A stretch of 13,323 nucleotides of DNA from JAAYXU01 sp050942555 (GTDB taxonomy: Bacteria; Bacillota; Clostridia; Christensenellales; UMGS416), in assembly GCA_050942555.1 (NCBI GenBank), contig JBMNNN010000038.1, positions 1 through 13,323 on the forward strand, given 5' to 3'. Position 1 is the first letter of the stretch, and each line of letters starts with the position of its first letter. Below the pieces are notes generated by a model, which did no database searches, was not told where the DNA came from, and saw nothing but the letters and a program-made list of their open reading frames with translations. Both the position numbers and the translations under genes were made by a program. Below, in pieces: positions 1-6,503 of the stretch.

Positions 1-137
1 GCCTGAGGCTCGGCCTTCCGGGGCGTGGGCTGCGGCGCCGCGGGAGCGGTCTGCCGCGCTTCCTGCTGCCCGGCTGTGATCTCTTCGACTTCCACCTCGT
101 AGGATTTGCCGTTGACGGTTATCATGAATTTACGCAT
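1..137 (-). CDS. biotin carboxyl carrier subunit of a membrane decarboxylase (N-terminal part only)
   Basis: Only the first 45 codons are in the window; the gene runs off the low-coordinate end. The visible protein begins MRKFMITVNGKSYEVEVEEI, the typical N-terminal beta-strand segment of MmdC/GcdC-type biotin carriers. It is followed by a Gln/Ala/Pro-rich stretch from about residue 24, as expected of the flexible linker before the biotinyl domain. The biotin-accepting Met-Lys-Met motif would lie outside the window, so biotinylation is inferred. The ATG has a strong ribosome binding site (AGAGGAG, about 7 nt upstream) and lies 20 nt after the OadG-type gene. In the family this protein carries CO2 as carboxybiotin from the carboxyltransferase to the membrane beta subunit, which would be expected further downstream. 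Confidence 0.85.
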   Translation of the reverse strand, partial: MRKFMITVNGKSYEVEVEEITAGQQEARQTAPAAPQPTPRKAEPQ

Positions 138-157
138 TGCGATTTCTCCTCTTCTTT

Positions 158-490
158 TCATAGGTTAGGTATCGATTGCCGGGCTGCGCGGCTCCAGGCG
201 TACTGGTCCGGGGCCCTGCGGAATGCTTTCAGGCGGAAGCGCGTACCCTCAGCCTCGCCCATCGCGGCGATGGCGGCCATGATGACCGCGACGACCGCTT
301 CCTCGTCACTGTCCTGCGCGGGCGTTTCCGGCACAGGAGCAGATTTGTCCGGTTTCGGGGAGCGCGCAAGGCGGATCGCCTGGCGCATGATCACGATGGC
401 TACGATCAGCAAAAAGAGCGCGATGAATACGATGACCATGCCCAGCACGAGGGCCCACATCCCCTGTCCCAGCTTCTCCAATATTGTCAC
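158..490 (-). CDS. OadG/MmdD-family membrane anchor subunit of a biotin-dependent decarboxylase
   Basis: This 110-residue protein has one hydrophobic helix at about residues 12-35 and a Pro/Lys/Glu-rich cytoplasmic linker (45-63). A C-terminal segment follows (EEAVVAVIMAAIAAM, then FRLKAFRRAPDQYAWSRAAR). A single TM helix, an acidic/alanine 'EEAVVA' helix and a final Trp/Arg-containing tail is the normal layout of the gamma/delta subunits of sodium-pumping oxaloacetate and methylmalonyl-CoA decarboxylases. The subunit has no active site; it holds the peripheral carboxyltransferase and carrier at the membrane. The start is a GTG at 488-490, set by a perfect AGGAGG that overlaps the stop codon of the preceding gene, so translational coupling is likely. 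Family assignment is by pattern and context; substrate cannot be told from it. Confidence 0.88.
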   Translation of the reverse strand: MTILEKLGQGMWALVLGMVIVFIALFLLIVAIVIMRQAIRLARSPKPDKSAPVPETPAQDSDEEAVVAVIMAAIAAMGEAEGTRFRLKAFRRAPDQYAWSRAARQSIPNL

Positions 491-504
491 CGGGTCAACA
501 CCTC

Positions 505-1992
505 CTAGACCGTCGCATGCTTGCGGGGCAGCCGGTTTTCGCGCTTCGTGCAGAGTATTTCGAGCGCCGCGGCCACCATGGGCCGCGTGGATTCCGGCTC
601 AAAGAGGTCGTCTACGAACCCGGCCCGCGCGGCTGCCAGCGCGCCCGCGTCCTGCTCCTCATACCGGCGCGCGTACTCGGCCCTGGCGCCGATCGCGTCG
701 TCAGCGGCCGCTATCTCATCCCGGTACAGCATGACCGCGGCCGCGGCGGGCTCCACGGGAGCGATCACCGCACCCGGCCAGGCGTATACGATATCGGCGG
801 CGGCCTTTCCGCCCATCAGCGGCCAGCCGCTGCCGATAGCGCGGCCCGCCACGACGGTAATCTTGGGCACGGTAGCCTTCGCGTAGGCGGAGACCATCGC
901 AGCACAGCGGCGAATGAGCGCGTTTTTCTCGCTGTCGGCCGAAACAGGCAGGCCCGGCGTATCTACGAGCGTCAGTATCGGTATGTTGAACGCGTCGCAG
1001 ACGGTCACAAACCGCGCACACTTGTCGGCGGCTGCGCCGTCGATCGCTCCGTCGGCAGACGCAGGGTTGTTGGCCACGATGCCCAGCGGCCGCCCGTTTA
1101 AACGGGCCAGGCCCGTGATGAGCGACGGAGCGAAGTCTTCCGACGCCTCGAGAAACGCGCCATCGTCCACCACAGCGCGGATGACGGCGCGCATGTCGCG
1201 CGTTTCATGATATGCGTTGATCCGGGGCTCGGTGCGGTTCATATCGTCATAGGCGGGAGCATACGGCGGATCCTCCAGATTGTTATCGGGAAGGTAGGTC
1301 AGGAACCTGCGCACCGCGTCGAAGCACTCGCGCTCGTCCTCGTATCCGAAATGAACAAGCCCTGAGCTCCTGTTGGCCTGCGCTGCGTTGTTGCCGATAC
1401 CCGCCGCGCCGGCCGCTTCCAGCACCTGGGGACCGGCCGACAGCATAGCGCCCCTTTTCCCCGCGACGAACACAAAGTCGGCCAGCTGCGCTCCGATCGC
1501 CGCTGCGCCCATGCAGGGCCCGCATACGACCGCGATTTGCGGTACCACGCCTGATGCCGCCGCGCAGCGGTTCATGATCCCGGCGTACGCCTCCAGCGCC
1601 GCCGCCCCCTCGGCGATGCGCGCCCCGGCTGAATCCAGCAGCGACACGACCGGTACTCCGGTTTTCATCGCGAGGTTTATGACCTTCTCGATCTTCTTCG
1701 CGTTTGCAGCTCCGATCGAACCCGACAGCACCGTATAGTCCTGTGCGTACAGGTAGACGGGCCTCCCCTCAATCGTGCCAAAACCGGCAACGACGCCCTC
1801 GGCGGGGATGTCCTGCGCGCCGCTTCCCTTGAGAAAGACATCCGTCTCGACGAAGCTGTCCGCATCCAGCAGGAGCCCGATCCGCTCGCGGGCCGTCAGG
1901 CTTCCGCTATCATGCTGACTTCGGATAGCCTCCTCGCCGCCGCCCTTTTTCAGGGTTTCACGGTACATCTCCAGGGTGGAATTCTCGCTCAT
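505..1992 (-). CDS. biotin-dependent carboxyltransferase (MmdA/PccB-like decarboxylase alpha subunit), divergent
   Basis: This 495-residue protein is close to the usual 505-520 of methylmalonyl-CoA decarboxylase alpha and propionyl-CoA carboxylase beta chains. The N-terminal crotonase-fold half is recognisable: TARERIGLLLD (33-43), GVVAGFGTIEGRPV (66-79), QDYTVLSGSIG (84-94), DSAGARIAEG (120-129) and GPCMGAAA (158-165). The C-terminal half has RPLGIVANNP (301-310), DAFNIPI (333-339), DTPGLP (344-349), and YAKATVPKITV (370-380). The family's usual FLPGxxQExxG segment after DxPG is missing, and the RKxYGGAY-type loop reads AGRAIGSGWPLMGGK (382-396). The fold and reaction (carboxyl transfer between an acyl donor and biotin) are well supported; the substrate is open. 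GcdA is larger, so glutaconyl-CoA is less likely. The ATG has GGAGGAA 9 nt upstream. It heads an operon with the OadG-type and biotin-carrier genes. Confidence 0.9.
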   Translation of the reverse strand: MSENSTLEMYRETLKKGGGEEAIRSQHDSGSLTARERIGLLLDADSFVETDVFLKGSGAQDIPAEGVVAGFGTIEGRPVYLYAQDYTVLSGSIGAANAKKIEKVINLAMKTGVPVVSLLDSAGARIAEGAAALEAYAGIMNRCAAASGVVPQIAVVCGPCMGAAAIGAQLADFVFVAGKRGAMLSAGPQVLEAAGAAGIGNNAAQANRSSGLVHFGYEDERECFDAVRRFLTYLPDNNLEDPPYAPAYDDMNRTEPRINAYHETRDMRAVIRAVVDDGAFLEASEDFAPSLITGLARLNGRPLGIVANNPASADGAIDGAAADKCARFVTVCDAFNIPILTLVDTPGLPVSADSEKNALIRRCAAMVSAYAKATVPKITVVAGRAIGSGWPLMGGKAAADIVYAWPGAVIAPVEPAAAAVMLYRDEIAAADDAIGARAEYARRYEEQDAGALAAARAGFVDDLFEPESTRPMVAAALEILCTKRENRLPRKHATV

Positions 1993-2097
1993 ACAACAGT
2001 TTCCTCCAAAATATGCGTACTGGGCAACTGAAACCTCGAAATCCCCAATCTATCCCGATTTCTTATATTCTGCATAAAATCTTTTTTTCCTGCTAAT
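1993..2097 (-). promoter_or_regulatory. leader and probable promoter region of the decarboxylase operon
   Basis: The interval between the rluB terminator and the carboxyltransferase start is AT-rich and must hold the operon's promoter. A TATAAG (minus strand of 2062-2067) could be the -10 box, but no convincing -35 lies 16-18 nt upstream. Just downstream is an inverted repeat, GAAATC-N13-GATTTC (2038-2062), which would overlap the start of transcription and is placed like an operator. The ribosome binding site GGAGGAA lies 9 nt before the ATG. The promoter call is inference from position. Confidence 0.3.
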
Positions 2098-2123
2098 AAA
2101 AAAGAAAAACTGCAACCAGTTTT
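2098..2123 (-). terminator. Rho-independent terminator after rluB
   Basis: On the minus strand a perfect 7-bp stem AAAACTG/CAGTTTT with a GTTG loop is followed by TCTTTTTT. The hairpin begins 3 nt after the rluB stop codon. This closes the long unit that begins with the M50 protease and separates it from the decarboxylase operon. The stem is AT-rich, so it may be leaky. Confidence 0.88.
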
Positions 2124-2126
2124 ACT

Positions 2127-2837
2127 CTACGTATTCCTCAACTTTTTGATCTCGAGGCTGGTCAGTTCCCGCCATTGACCTTTCGCCAGCCCCGCAAGGG
2201 TTACCGGACCCATCTGATCCCGGCGCAAATACCGCACATGGTGCCCTATGCCTTCGACCATCCGCCGGATCTGGCGGTTGCGTCCCTCATGGATTATGAT
2301 CGAGAAGTGCGTGGCCGATGGCGTTCTCTGCACGTTCAGTATACGTGCGGGCGCGGTTTTTCTCCCGTCGAGCACGATACCCTTTTTCAGCGCTTCCAGC
2401 TTCGCGTCGCTGATGGCGCCGGTGGCTTCCACATAGTAGCGTTTCTCTATCTCATGCCTGGGATGCGCGACCGCGTTGGCGAAGTCCCCGTCGTTGGTCA
2501 GCAGCAGCACGCCCTCGGTATCATAATCAAGACGTCCGACCGGAAAGATCCGCTCGGGGAAAGCGCCTGCAAAGAGATCCATGACCGTCCGCCGGCCCTG
2601 CGGGTCCCCGTTGGACACGATGACGCCCGCAGGCTTGTTGAGCACGATGTACCGCGCCACATCAGGAGGCGACAGCGGGTTGCCGTCGAGATATACGCTA
2701 TCCTTTCCGGGTTCCACCTGCACGCCGGGGGTACTGACAATTTTTCCGTTCACGCGAACCCTTCCCGACGCGATGATGTCCTCGCATTTCCGCCGGGAAG
2801 CCACTCCGCAATGGGCAAGGTATTTCTGAAGCCGCAC
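2127..2837 (-). CDS. rluB: 23S rRNA pseudouridine synthase, RluB/RsuA family
   Basis: This 236-residue protein starts with an S4 RNA-binding domain (about residues 1-47, RLQKYLAHCGVASRRKCED). The RsuA/RluB/E/F catalytic domain follows, with the signature GRLDYDTEGVLLLTNDGD (101-118), in which Asp104 is the catalytic aspartate. EGRNRQIRRM and HHVRYLRR near the C-terminus are further family motifs. The protein would isomerise a uridine in large-subunit rRNA helix 89, by analogy with RluB. The start is a GTG at 2835-2837 with GGAG six nt upstream. It follows dacB after 15 nt. In Bacillus subtilis the same enzyme sits at the end of the scpAB-dacB-spmAB group; here spmA and spmB are absent. The exact target base is inferred. 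Confidence 0.93.
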   Translation of the reverse strand: MRLQKYLAHCGVASRRKCEDIIASGRVRVNGKIVSTPGVQVEPGKDSVYLDGNPLSPPDVARYIVLNKPAGVIVSNGDPQGRRTVMDLFAGAFPERIFPVGRLDYDTEGVLLLTNDGDFANAVAHPRHEIEKRYYVEATGAISDAKLEALKKGIVLDGRKTAPARILNVQRTPSATHFSIIIHEGRNRQIRRMVEGIGHHVRYLRRDQMGPVTLAGLAKGQWRELTSLEIKKLRNT

Positions 2838-2852
2838 ATCTCACTCCGTACG

Positions 2853-4004
2853 TTATGATCCAGCGAACCTAGTATACCACCTCCGGATCTGTTCTTTCAA
2901 TCGGTTTATCAATGTGCTTTGGGCGATGCTCCGGGCGGCCATGAGCGGGCTTTCGGCGCTCATGTCTCCCACCCGGGCTATGACGCGGCCCGCTTCCTGT
3001 CCGAAGAGGATTTCTCCCTGCCATGTATTGAGAACGTCCACCGCGAATACGGGCGTCTCGCTTCCGTCCCTTTTAAGCGGCAGCCGGATGCTTTGGCGGG
3101 CGATCAGCGCCACATGGTCGTCCATCGCCCGTGTCAGGGGCAGGTCCGCGATGTGTACGCCGGCTTCCAGCACGCACCGGTACTCATAGTGCGCAAAACC
3201 GTAATCGAGCAGCGCCATGGAGTCCTCGAACATCGGTCCGCAGTTGAGTACGACCGCGATGAGCTGCATACCGTCGCGCCGCGCCGCCGAGACCAGACAG
3301 CGGCCGGCAGCCCGGGTGTATCCTGTCTTGACGCCGTTTCCCCCGCTGTACTGCCAGAGTATCCTGTTCTTGTTGTTCAGTATCCGGTTCCAGCTCTCGC
3401 CCGCCTTTGGAATCGTCGCGGTGCGTGTGGATACGATCCGCGCGAAAATCTCGTTGCGCATCGCGTAGGCGGTGATGCGCGCCAGATCCGCGGCGGTCGT
3501 ATAGTGATCGGGATGGTGAAGCCCGTGCGGATTCATTAGCTGGGTGTTTGTCGCGCCGGCGCGGGCCGCGGTTTCGTTCATCAGCGCGGCAAAATCCGCG
3601 ACGCTGCCCGCCACGTGTATCGCGATGGCCACGGCGGCGTCGTTCCCCGAGCGGAGCATGAGCCCGTAGAGAAGCTGCTCCAGCGTGAGCTCTTCACCGG
3701 CCGCCAGATAGATCGAGGAGCCCTCTATACCCACCGCTGCAGGATCGACCCTGACCACCTCTGCGGGATCCGCGTGCTCGAGGGCTGTGATCGCGGTGAT
3801 AATTTTCGTGGTACTGGCCATAGGGAGCTTCCTGTCGGCGTTTTGAGACCAGAGCACCCGTCCTGTCTCGGCCTCTATGAGGATCGCGCCCTGCGCCGAT
3901 GTGGCGACGGAAGCCGCGCCAGCCGCAGGCGACGCCGCCAGCAGCAGCAAAAGCGCCAGCAGCGCCGCGGCAATTTTCTTAATCGTCGTCGTAGTCCTCA
4001 TCAT
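2853..4004 (-). CDS. dacB: D-alanyl-D-alanine carboxypeptidase, sporulation DacB type (peptidase S11)
   Basis: This 383-residue exported penicillin-binding protein has a cleavable signal peptide (basic start MMRTTTTIKK, hydrophobic core about 11-24, then Ala-rich). All three S11 motifs are present: Ser64-Thr-Thr-Lys67 (acylated serine and general-base lysine), Ser119-Gly-Asn121 and Lys226-Thr-Gly228. It removes the terminal D-alanine from peptidoglycan stem peptides. A C-terminal basic/aromatic helix (LINRLKEQIRRWYTRF) could act as a membrane anchor. The name DacB, rather than a vegetative DacA, rests on its place after scpAB and ytfJ and before rluB, as in other sporeformers, where DacB limits spore cortex cross-linking. 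Its start overlaps the end of ytfJ by 26 nt, with a modest GGA 10 nt before the ATG. Confidence 0.9.
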   Translation of the reverse strand: MMRTTTTIKKIAAALLALLLLLAASPAAGAASVATSAQGAILIEAETGRVLWSQNADRKLPMASTTKIITAITALEHADPAEVVRVDPAAVGIEGSSIYLAAGEELTLEQLLYGLMLRSGNDAAVAIAIHVAGSVADFAALMNETAARAGATNTQLMNPHGLHHPDHYTTAADLARITAYAMRNEIFARIVSTRTATIPKAGESWNRILNNKNRILWQYSGGNGVKTGYTRAAGRCLVSAARRDGMQLIAVVLNCGPMFEDSMALLDYGFAHYEYRCVLEAGVHIADLPLTRAMDDHVALIARQSIRLPLKRDGSETPVFAVDVLNTWQGEILFGQEAGRVIARVGDMSAESPLMAARSIAQSTLINRLKEQIRRWYTRFAGS

Positions 4005-4431
4005 CGGTATCGTTTCCAGCTTCGTCCCTGCAGAACATCGCGCGAATATCGCTCACGATACCGGGTACGATGTCGATGACCCTTTCAAGCGGTGAATAGG
4101 TTTCCACGGGCAGCAGCTGTACCTTCCCGTTTCCCGCCACGAGAAAGGCGACGGGGCTTACCGATACGCCTGCTCCCGAGCCGCCCGCGAAGGGAAGATG
4201 CGATGGCTCCTTCCCGTATTCGGGCGAGGATTTGGAGGATCCGCTGCCCCCGCCACCTCCCGGGTATTCGCCGCCTCCCGATACAAACCCGAATCCGATC
4301 CGCGATACGGGTATGATCACGGTTCCGTCGGCCATGACTACCGAGTCTCCGACGATGGTGTTGACGTCCACCATGTCCTTGATGTTGGTCATGGTCGAAT
4401 GCATGATGTTTTCAATGGGGTGCTGTTCCAC
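3979..4431 (-). CDS. ytfJ: spore protein YtfJ/GerW
   Basis: This 150-residue protein begins with the conserved block HPIENIMHSTMTNIKDMVDV, followed by NTIVGDSVVMADG and IIPVSRIGFGFVSGGGEY, the hallmark of the GerW (YtfJ) family. A Gly/Ser/Pro-rich loop occupies about residues 53-75. GAGVSVSPVAFLVAG follows, and then a C-terminal amphipathic part ends in an acidic tail (DDEDYDDD). In Bacillus the homologue is made in the forespore and affects germination; the molecular function is not settled. The start is a GTG at 4429-4431 with AGAAGG 7 nt upstream. The gene overlaps the preceding DUF2953-like frame by 43 nt and dacB by 26 nt. The acidic tail is encoded by the same bases as dacB's basic start, so part of it may be shaped by that overlap. 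Confidence 0.92.
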   Translation of the reverse strand: MEQHPIENIMHSTMTNIKDMVDVNTIVGDSVVMADGTVIIPVSRIGFGFVSGGGEYPGGGGGSGSSKSSPEYGKEPSHLPFAGGSGAGVSVSPVAFLVAGNGKVQLLPVETYSPLERVIDIVPGIVSDIRAMFCRDEAGNDTDDEDYDDD

Positions 4432-5021
4432 GAGCGTACCTTCTTTCTCAGGTTTCTAAGCTTTATTTTGCTCAATCGGAGCAGATTCATGACTAAATCG
4501 GCGCGAATTTTCAGGATTACGTCTTGCTGCCTCGATAGACGGATCGAAAAACGGCATCCGAACAGGCCTAAAATGCTGTCCAGTATTTGCTCGAGTCCTC
4601 CCCATTTGCAGAGTATGTCCAGCGGGATATACAGATCGCGCACGAGAAACAGTATGCTTTTTACCTGCACCGACCTGCGCACGATGTCTCCATAGACGGC
4701 AGGCGAAACGAGCTGCCTGATCTGCTTTCCCTTTTTTCTGCTGTACTCCCGGAGCGTCACGAGGCTCAGCGGAAAGCGGATCAGCAGCCTGAACGCGCTG
4801 TACGAGACCTCCAGTTTGCGCTGTTTTCCGGCTGTAAGCTTGATTCCAAGCGTCCCGGCCGGTATGAATCCGGCGAGACGGATGCCAAACCAAAGCGATA
4901 CGCTCCCGGTCCTGAACTCGAGGCGGATAATGATGCGGAAGCGCCACAGGCATATCAGTATGGTAAGCAGCGCCAGCGCGATGATGACAGCCCAGACCAT
5001 TCCATTCACCCTGCTTAGCAT
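4389..5021 (-). CDS. DUF2953-like membrane protein (assignment mostly by position)
   Basis: This 210-residue protein has one N-terminal hydrophobic helix (about residues 8-26). After it come alternating beta-like hydrophobic and basic segments (RFRIIIRLEFRTGSVSLWFGI, then KLEVSYSAFRLLIRF) and a very basic C-terminus. The layout and its place between scpB and ytfJ match the DUF2953 proteins of Clostridia, whose role is unknown. I do not see a clear copy of the family's glycine/aspartate-rich central motif, so it is divergent or only distantly related. The ATG at 5021 lacks a good ribosome binding site. An in-frame ATG at 4998-5000 (starting MVWAVIIALALL) has AGGGTG upstream and may be the true start. 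The last 14 codons lie inside ytfJ in another frame. Confidence 0.72.
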   Translation of the reverse strand: MLSRVNGMVWAVIIALALLTILICLWRFRIIIRLEFRTGSVSLWFGIRLAGFIPAGTLGIKLTAGKQRKLEVSYSAFRLLIRFPLSLVTLREYSRKKGKQIRQLVSPAVYGDIVRRSVQVKSILFLVRDLYIPLDILCKWGGLEQILDSILGLFGCRFSIRLSRQQDVILKIRADLVMNLLRLSKIKLRNLRKKVRSWNSTPLKTSCIRP

Positions 5022-5144
5022 GCGCCAAAAAATAGAAAAAAAACAGGGCAGGTGCGCCGACCGTACCGTGTACAGAGAAATTATGCTACCGCATTGCTGC
5101 TGTGAACAATAACGAAGTGCGCGCCCGGCATCCGCGCCGCAGCC
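5022..5144 (-). other. scpB to DUF2953-gene intergenic spacer
   Basis: This is the only sizeable gap within the M50-to-rluB unit. On the minus strand it ends in two T-runs (8 T's then CTA then 6 T's, about 5025-5043), but no strong hairpin lies directly before them, so I do not call a terminator. A CATAAT lies about 60 nt before the downstream start with a TTCACA 15 nt further upstream. That spacing is short for a vegetative promoter, so an internal promoter is possible but weak. Confidence 0.3.
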
Positions 5145-5157
5145 CTACAGCTGCGGC
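5136..5157 (-). repeat. perfect GC-rich inverted repeat over the scpB stop codon
   Basis: On the minus strand GCCGCAGC-TGTAGG-GCTGCGGC forms an 8-bp stem with a 6-nt loop that contains the scpB stop codon TAG. No T-run follows, so it is not a standard Rho-independent terminator. It could stabilise the 3' end of an scpAB message after processing, or be a chance palindrome. Confidence 0.55.
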
Positions 5158-5762
5158 AAATCCGATTTATCCGGATCGGAAATATCCTCCGGCGCGTCAT
5201 GCTCGCCGGTCTGGGCGTTCAGCTCCTCCAGCCGGGGGAGCTCGTCCATCGAACTGAGTCCAAACGCTCTTAAAAATTCCGTAGTCGTACCGTAGAGGCG
5301 CGGATGGCCGACAGTGTCCCTGTGGCCCACCGGCTCTATCAGGTTTCGCTTCAGCAGCGACGCGATCGCATACTCGCACCTGACGCCGCGTATCTGCTCG
5401 ACTTCTCCGCGTGTGATGGGCTGCATGTACGCGATGATGGATAGCGTTTCGAGAGCCGCCGCCGACAGACTCTGCCGTATGACCGGAGACAGAACGCGCC
5501 GTATGAGATCGGCGTGCTCCCTTCGTGTCGAGAGCTGCAGGCTGTCCTCTATAAAGTTAATTTGAATGCCCCGTCTTTCGCAGCGGTACCGGTCGATCAT
5601 TTCCTCGATGATCGGACGCAGCTCCAGCTCGGTCATTTCCAGCGCCTGCGCCAGGTCCGCAATGGGCACCGGGTCGCCCGCTGCAAAGAGTACCGCCTCG
5701 ACGGCAGACATGATTTCCTCCCGGCTCATACTGCTCCCCGCACCCCCGACCGTATCACTCAT
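5145..5762 (-). CDS. scpB: segregation and condensation protein B
   Basis: The 205-residue protein is built from two winged-helix domains, as in ScpB. The first is about residues 14-95 (EIMSAVEAVLFAAGDPVPIA, then QLSTRREHADLIRRVL). The second is about 100-175 (LSAAALETLSIIAYMQPITR, then HPRLYGTTTEFLRAFGL). The phrase ETLSIIAYxQPITR..EIxxIRGV is the family signature. ScpB binds ScpA as a dimer in the SMC condensin complex that organises and segregates chromosomes. The ATG used here overlaps the end of scpA by 8 nt (ATGAGTGA). A second in-frame ATG at 5727-5729 has a better ribosome binding site (GGGGAG, 5 nt upstream) and gives a product 11 residues shorter that still keeps the full first domain. 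The acidic, Pro-poor C-terminal tail is not conserved. Confidence 0.95.
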   Translation of the reverse strand: MSDTVGGAGSSMSREEIMSAVEAVLFAAGDPVPIADLAQALEMTELELRPIIEEMIDRYRCERRGIQINFIEDSLQLSTRREHADLIRRVLSPVIRQSLSAAALETLSIIAYMQPITRGEVEQIRGVRCEYAIASLLKRNLIEPVGHRDTVGHPRLYGTTTEFLRAFGLSSMDELPRLEELNAQTGEHDAPEDISDPDKSDLPQL

Positions 5763-6492
5763 GGCCCGCGGCGGCCCCCCTCTCCTCCAGCATGATTTCG
5801 TCGTCTACGTGGGACTGCAGCACTGCTACGCGACTTAGACGAATGAGCTCCAGCAGCGCTATGAAAGTAACCACGACCTCCTCGCGCGTGGGTCGCCCCT
5901 CAAAAAGAGACGAAAAAGCGACGCGCGAACGCTCCTTCAGGCGGCTGCGAATATAGAATATCCGTTCCTGTATCGTAAAGGAATCCCGCTCGATAGCCTG
6001 CGCGGGCTCGGGCTCCTCCTCGTCCCGGACGCTCCTGCGCAGCACATCGCGCAGCGCCTGGCACAGCATCGAAACGCTGGCGTTGTCAAAGTCGTATTCG
6101 GTTTCACCGTACAGCTCGTCGGGCTTTTTATTGAACAGCAGCCCGGTCTGCTTCTCCTGCTCGCGCAGCCGCTCGCAGGCCAGCTTGAACTGCCGGTAGG
6201 TCTCCAGCTGCTCTATGAGAAGCGCTTCGTCGTCGATCAGTTCCTCGTTTTCCTCGTCCCTGGCACGGGGCAGCAGCTTGCGGGACTTGATCTCCAGCAG
6301 CCTGGCGGCCATGGCAAGGAACTGGCTGGACCGATCCATGTCTATGTCGCGCATCAGCGACACATAGTCGAGGTACTGCTCGGTGATCTCGGATATGTTG
6401 ATGTCCCGGATGTCCAGCTGGGAAGCCGATATGAGGTGCAGCAGCAGGTCCAGCGGGCCCTCGAAGGGCTCCAGTACGACATGATATGCCAT
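5755..6492 (-). CDS. scpA: segregation and condensation protein A (kleisin)
   Basis: This 245-residue protein opens with the ScpA signature YHVVLEPFEGPLDLLLHLI (3-21), continues with LDIRDINISEITEQYLDY and LAMAARLLEIKSRKLLP, and ends with the C-terminal winged-helix segment TREEVVVTFIALLELIRLSRV. As a kleisin it bridges the two Smc heads and recruits ScpB. A longer open frame exists upstream, to 6636, but that extension overlaps the M50 gene and is basic low-complexity sequence. The start at 6490-6492 fits the family and has AGGGGG 7 nt upstream, 11 nt after the M50 stop. It shares 8 nt with scpB, so the two are probably translationally coupled. Confidence 0.95.
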   Translation of the reverse strand: MAYHVVLEPFEGPLDLLLHLISASQLDIRDINISEITEQYLDYVSLMRDIDMDRSSQFLAMAARLLEIKSRKLLPRARDEENEELIDDEALLIEQLETYRQFKLACERLREQEKQTGLLFNKKPDELYGETEYDFDNASVSMLCQALRDVLRRSVRDEEEPEPAQAIERDSFTIQERIFYIRSRLKERSRVAFSSLFEGRPTREEVVVTFIALLELIRLSRVAVLQSHVDDEIMLEERGAAAGHE

Positions 6493-6503
6493 CAAAAGCC
6501 CCC

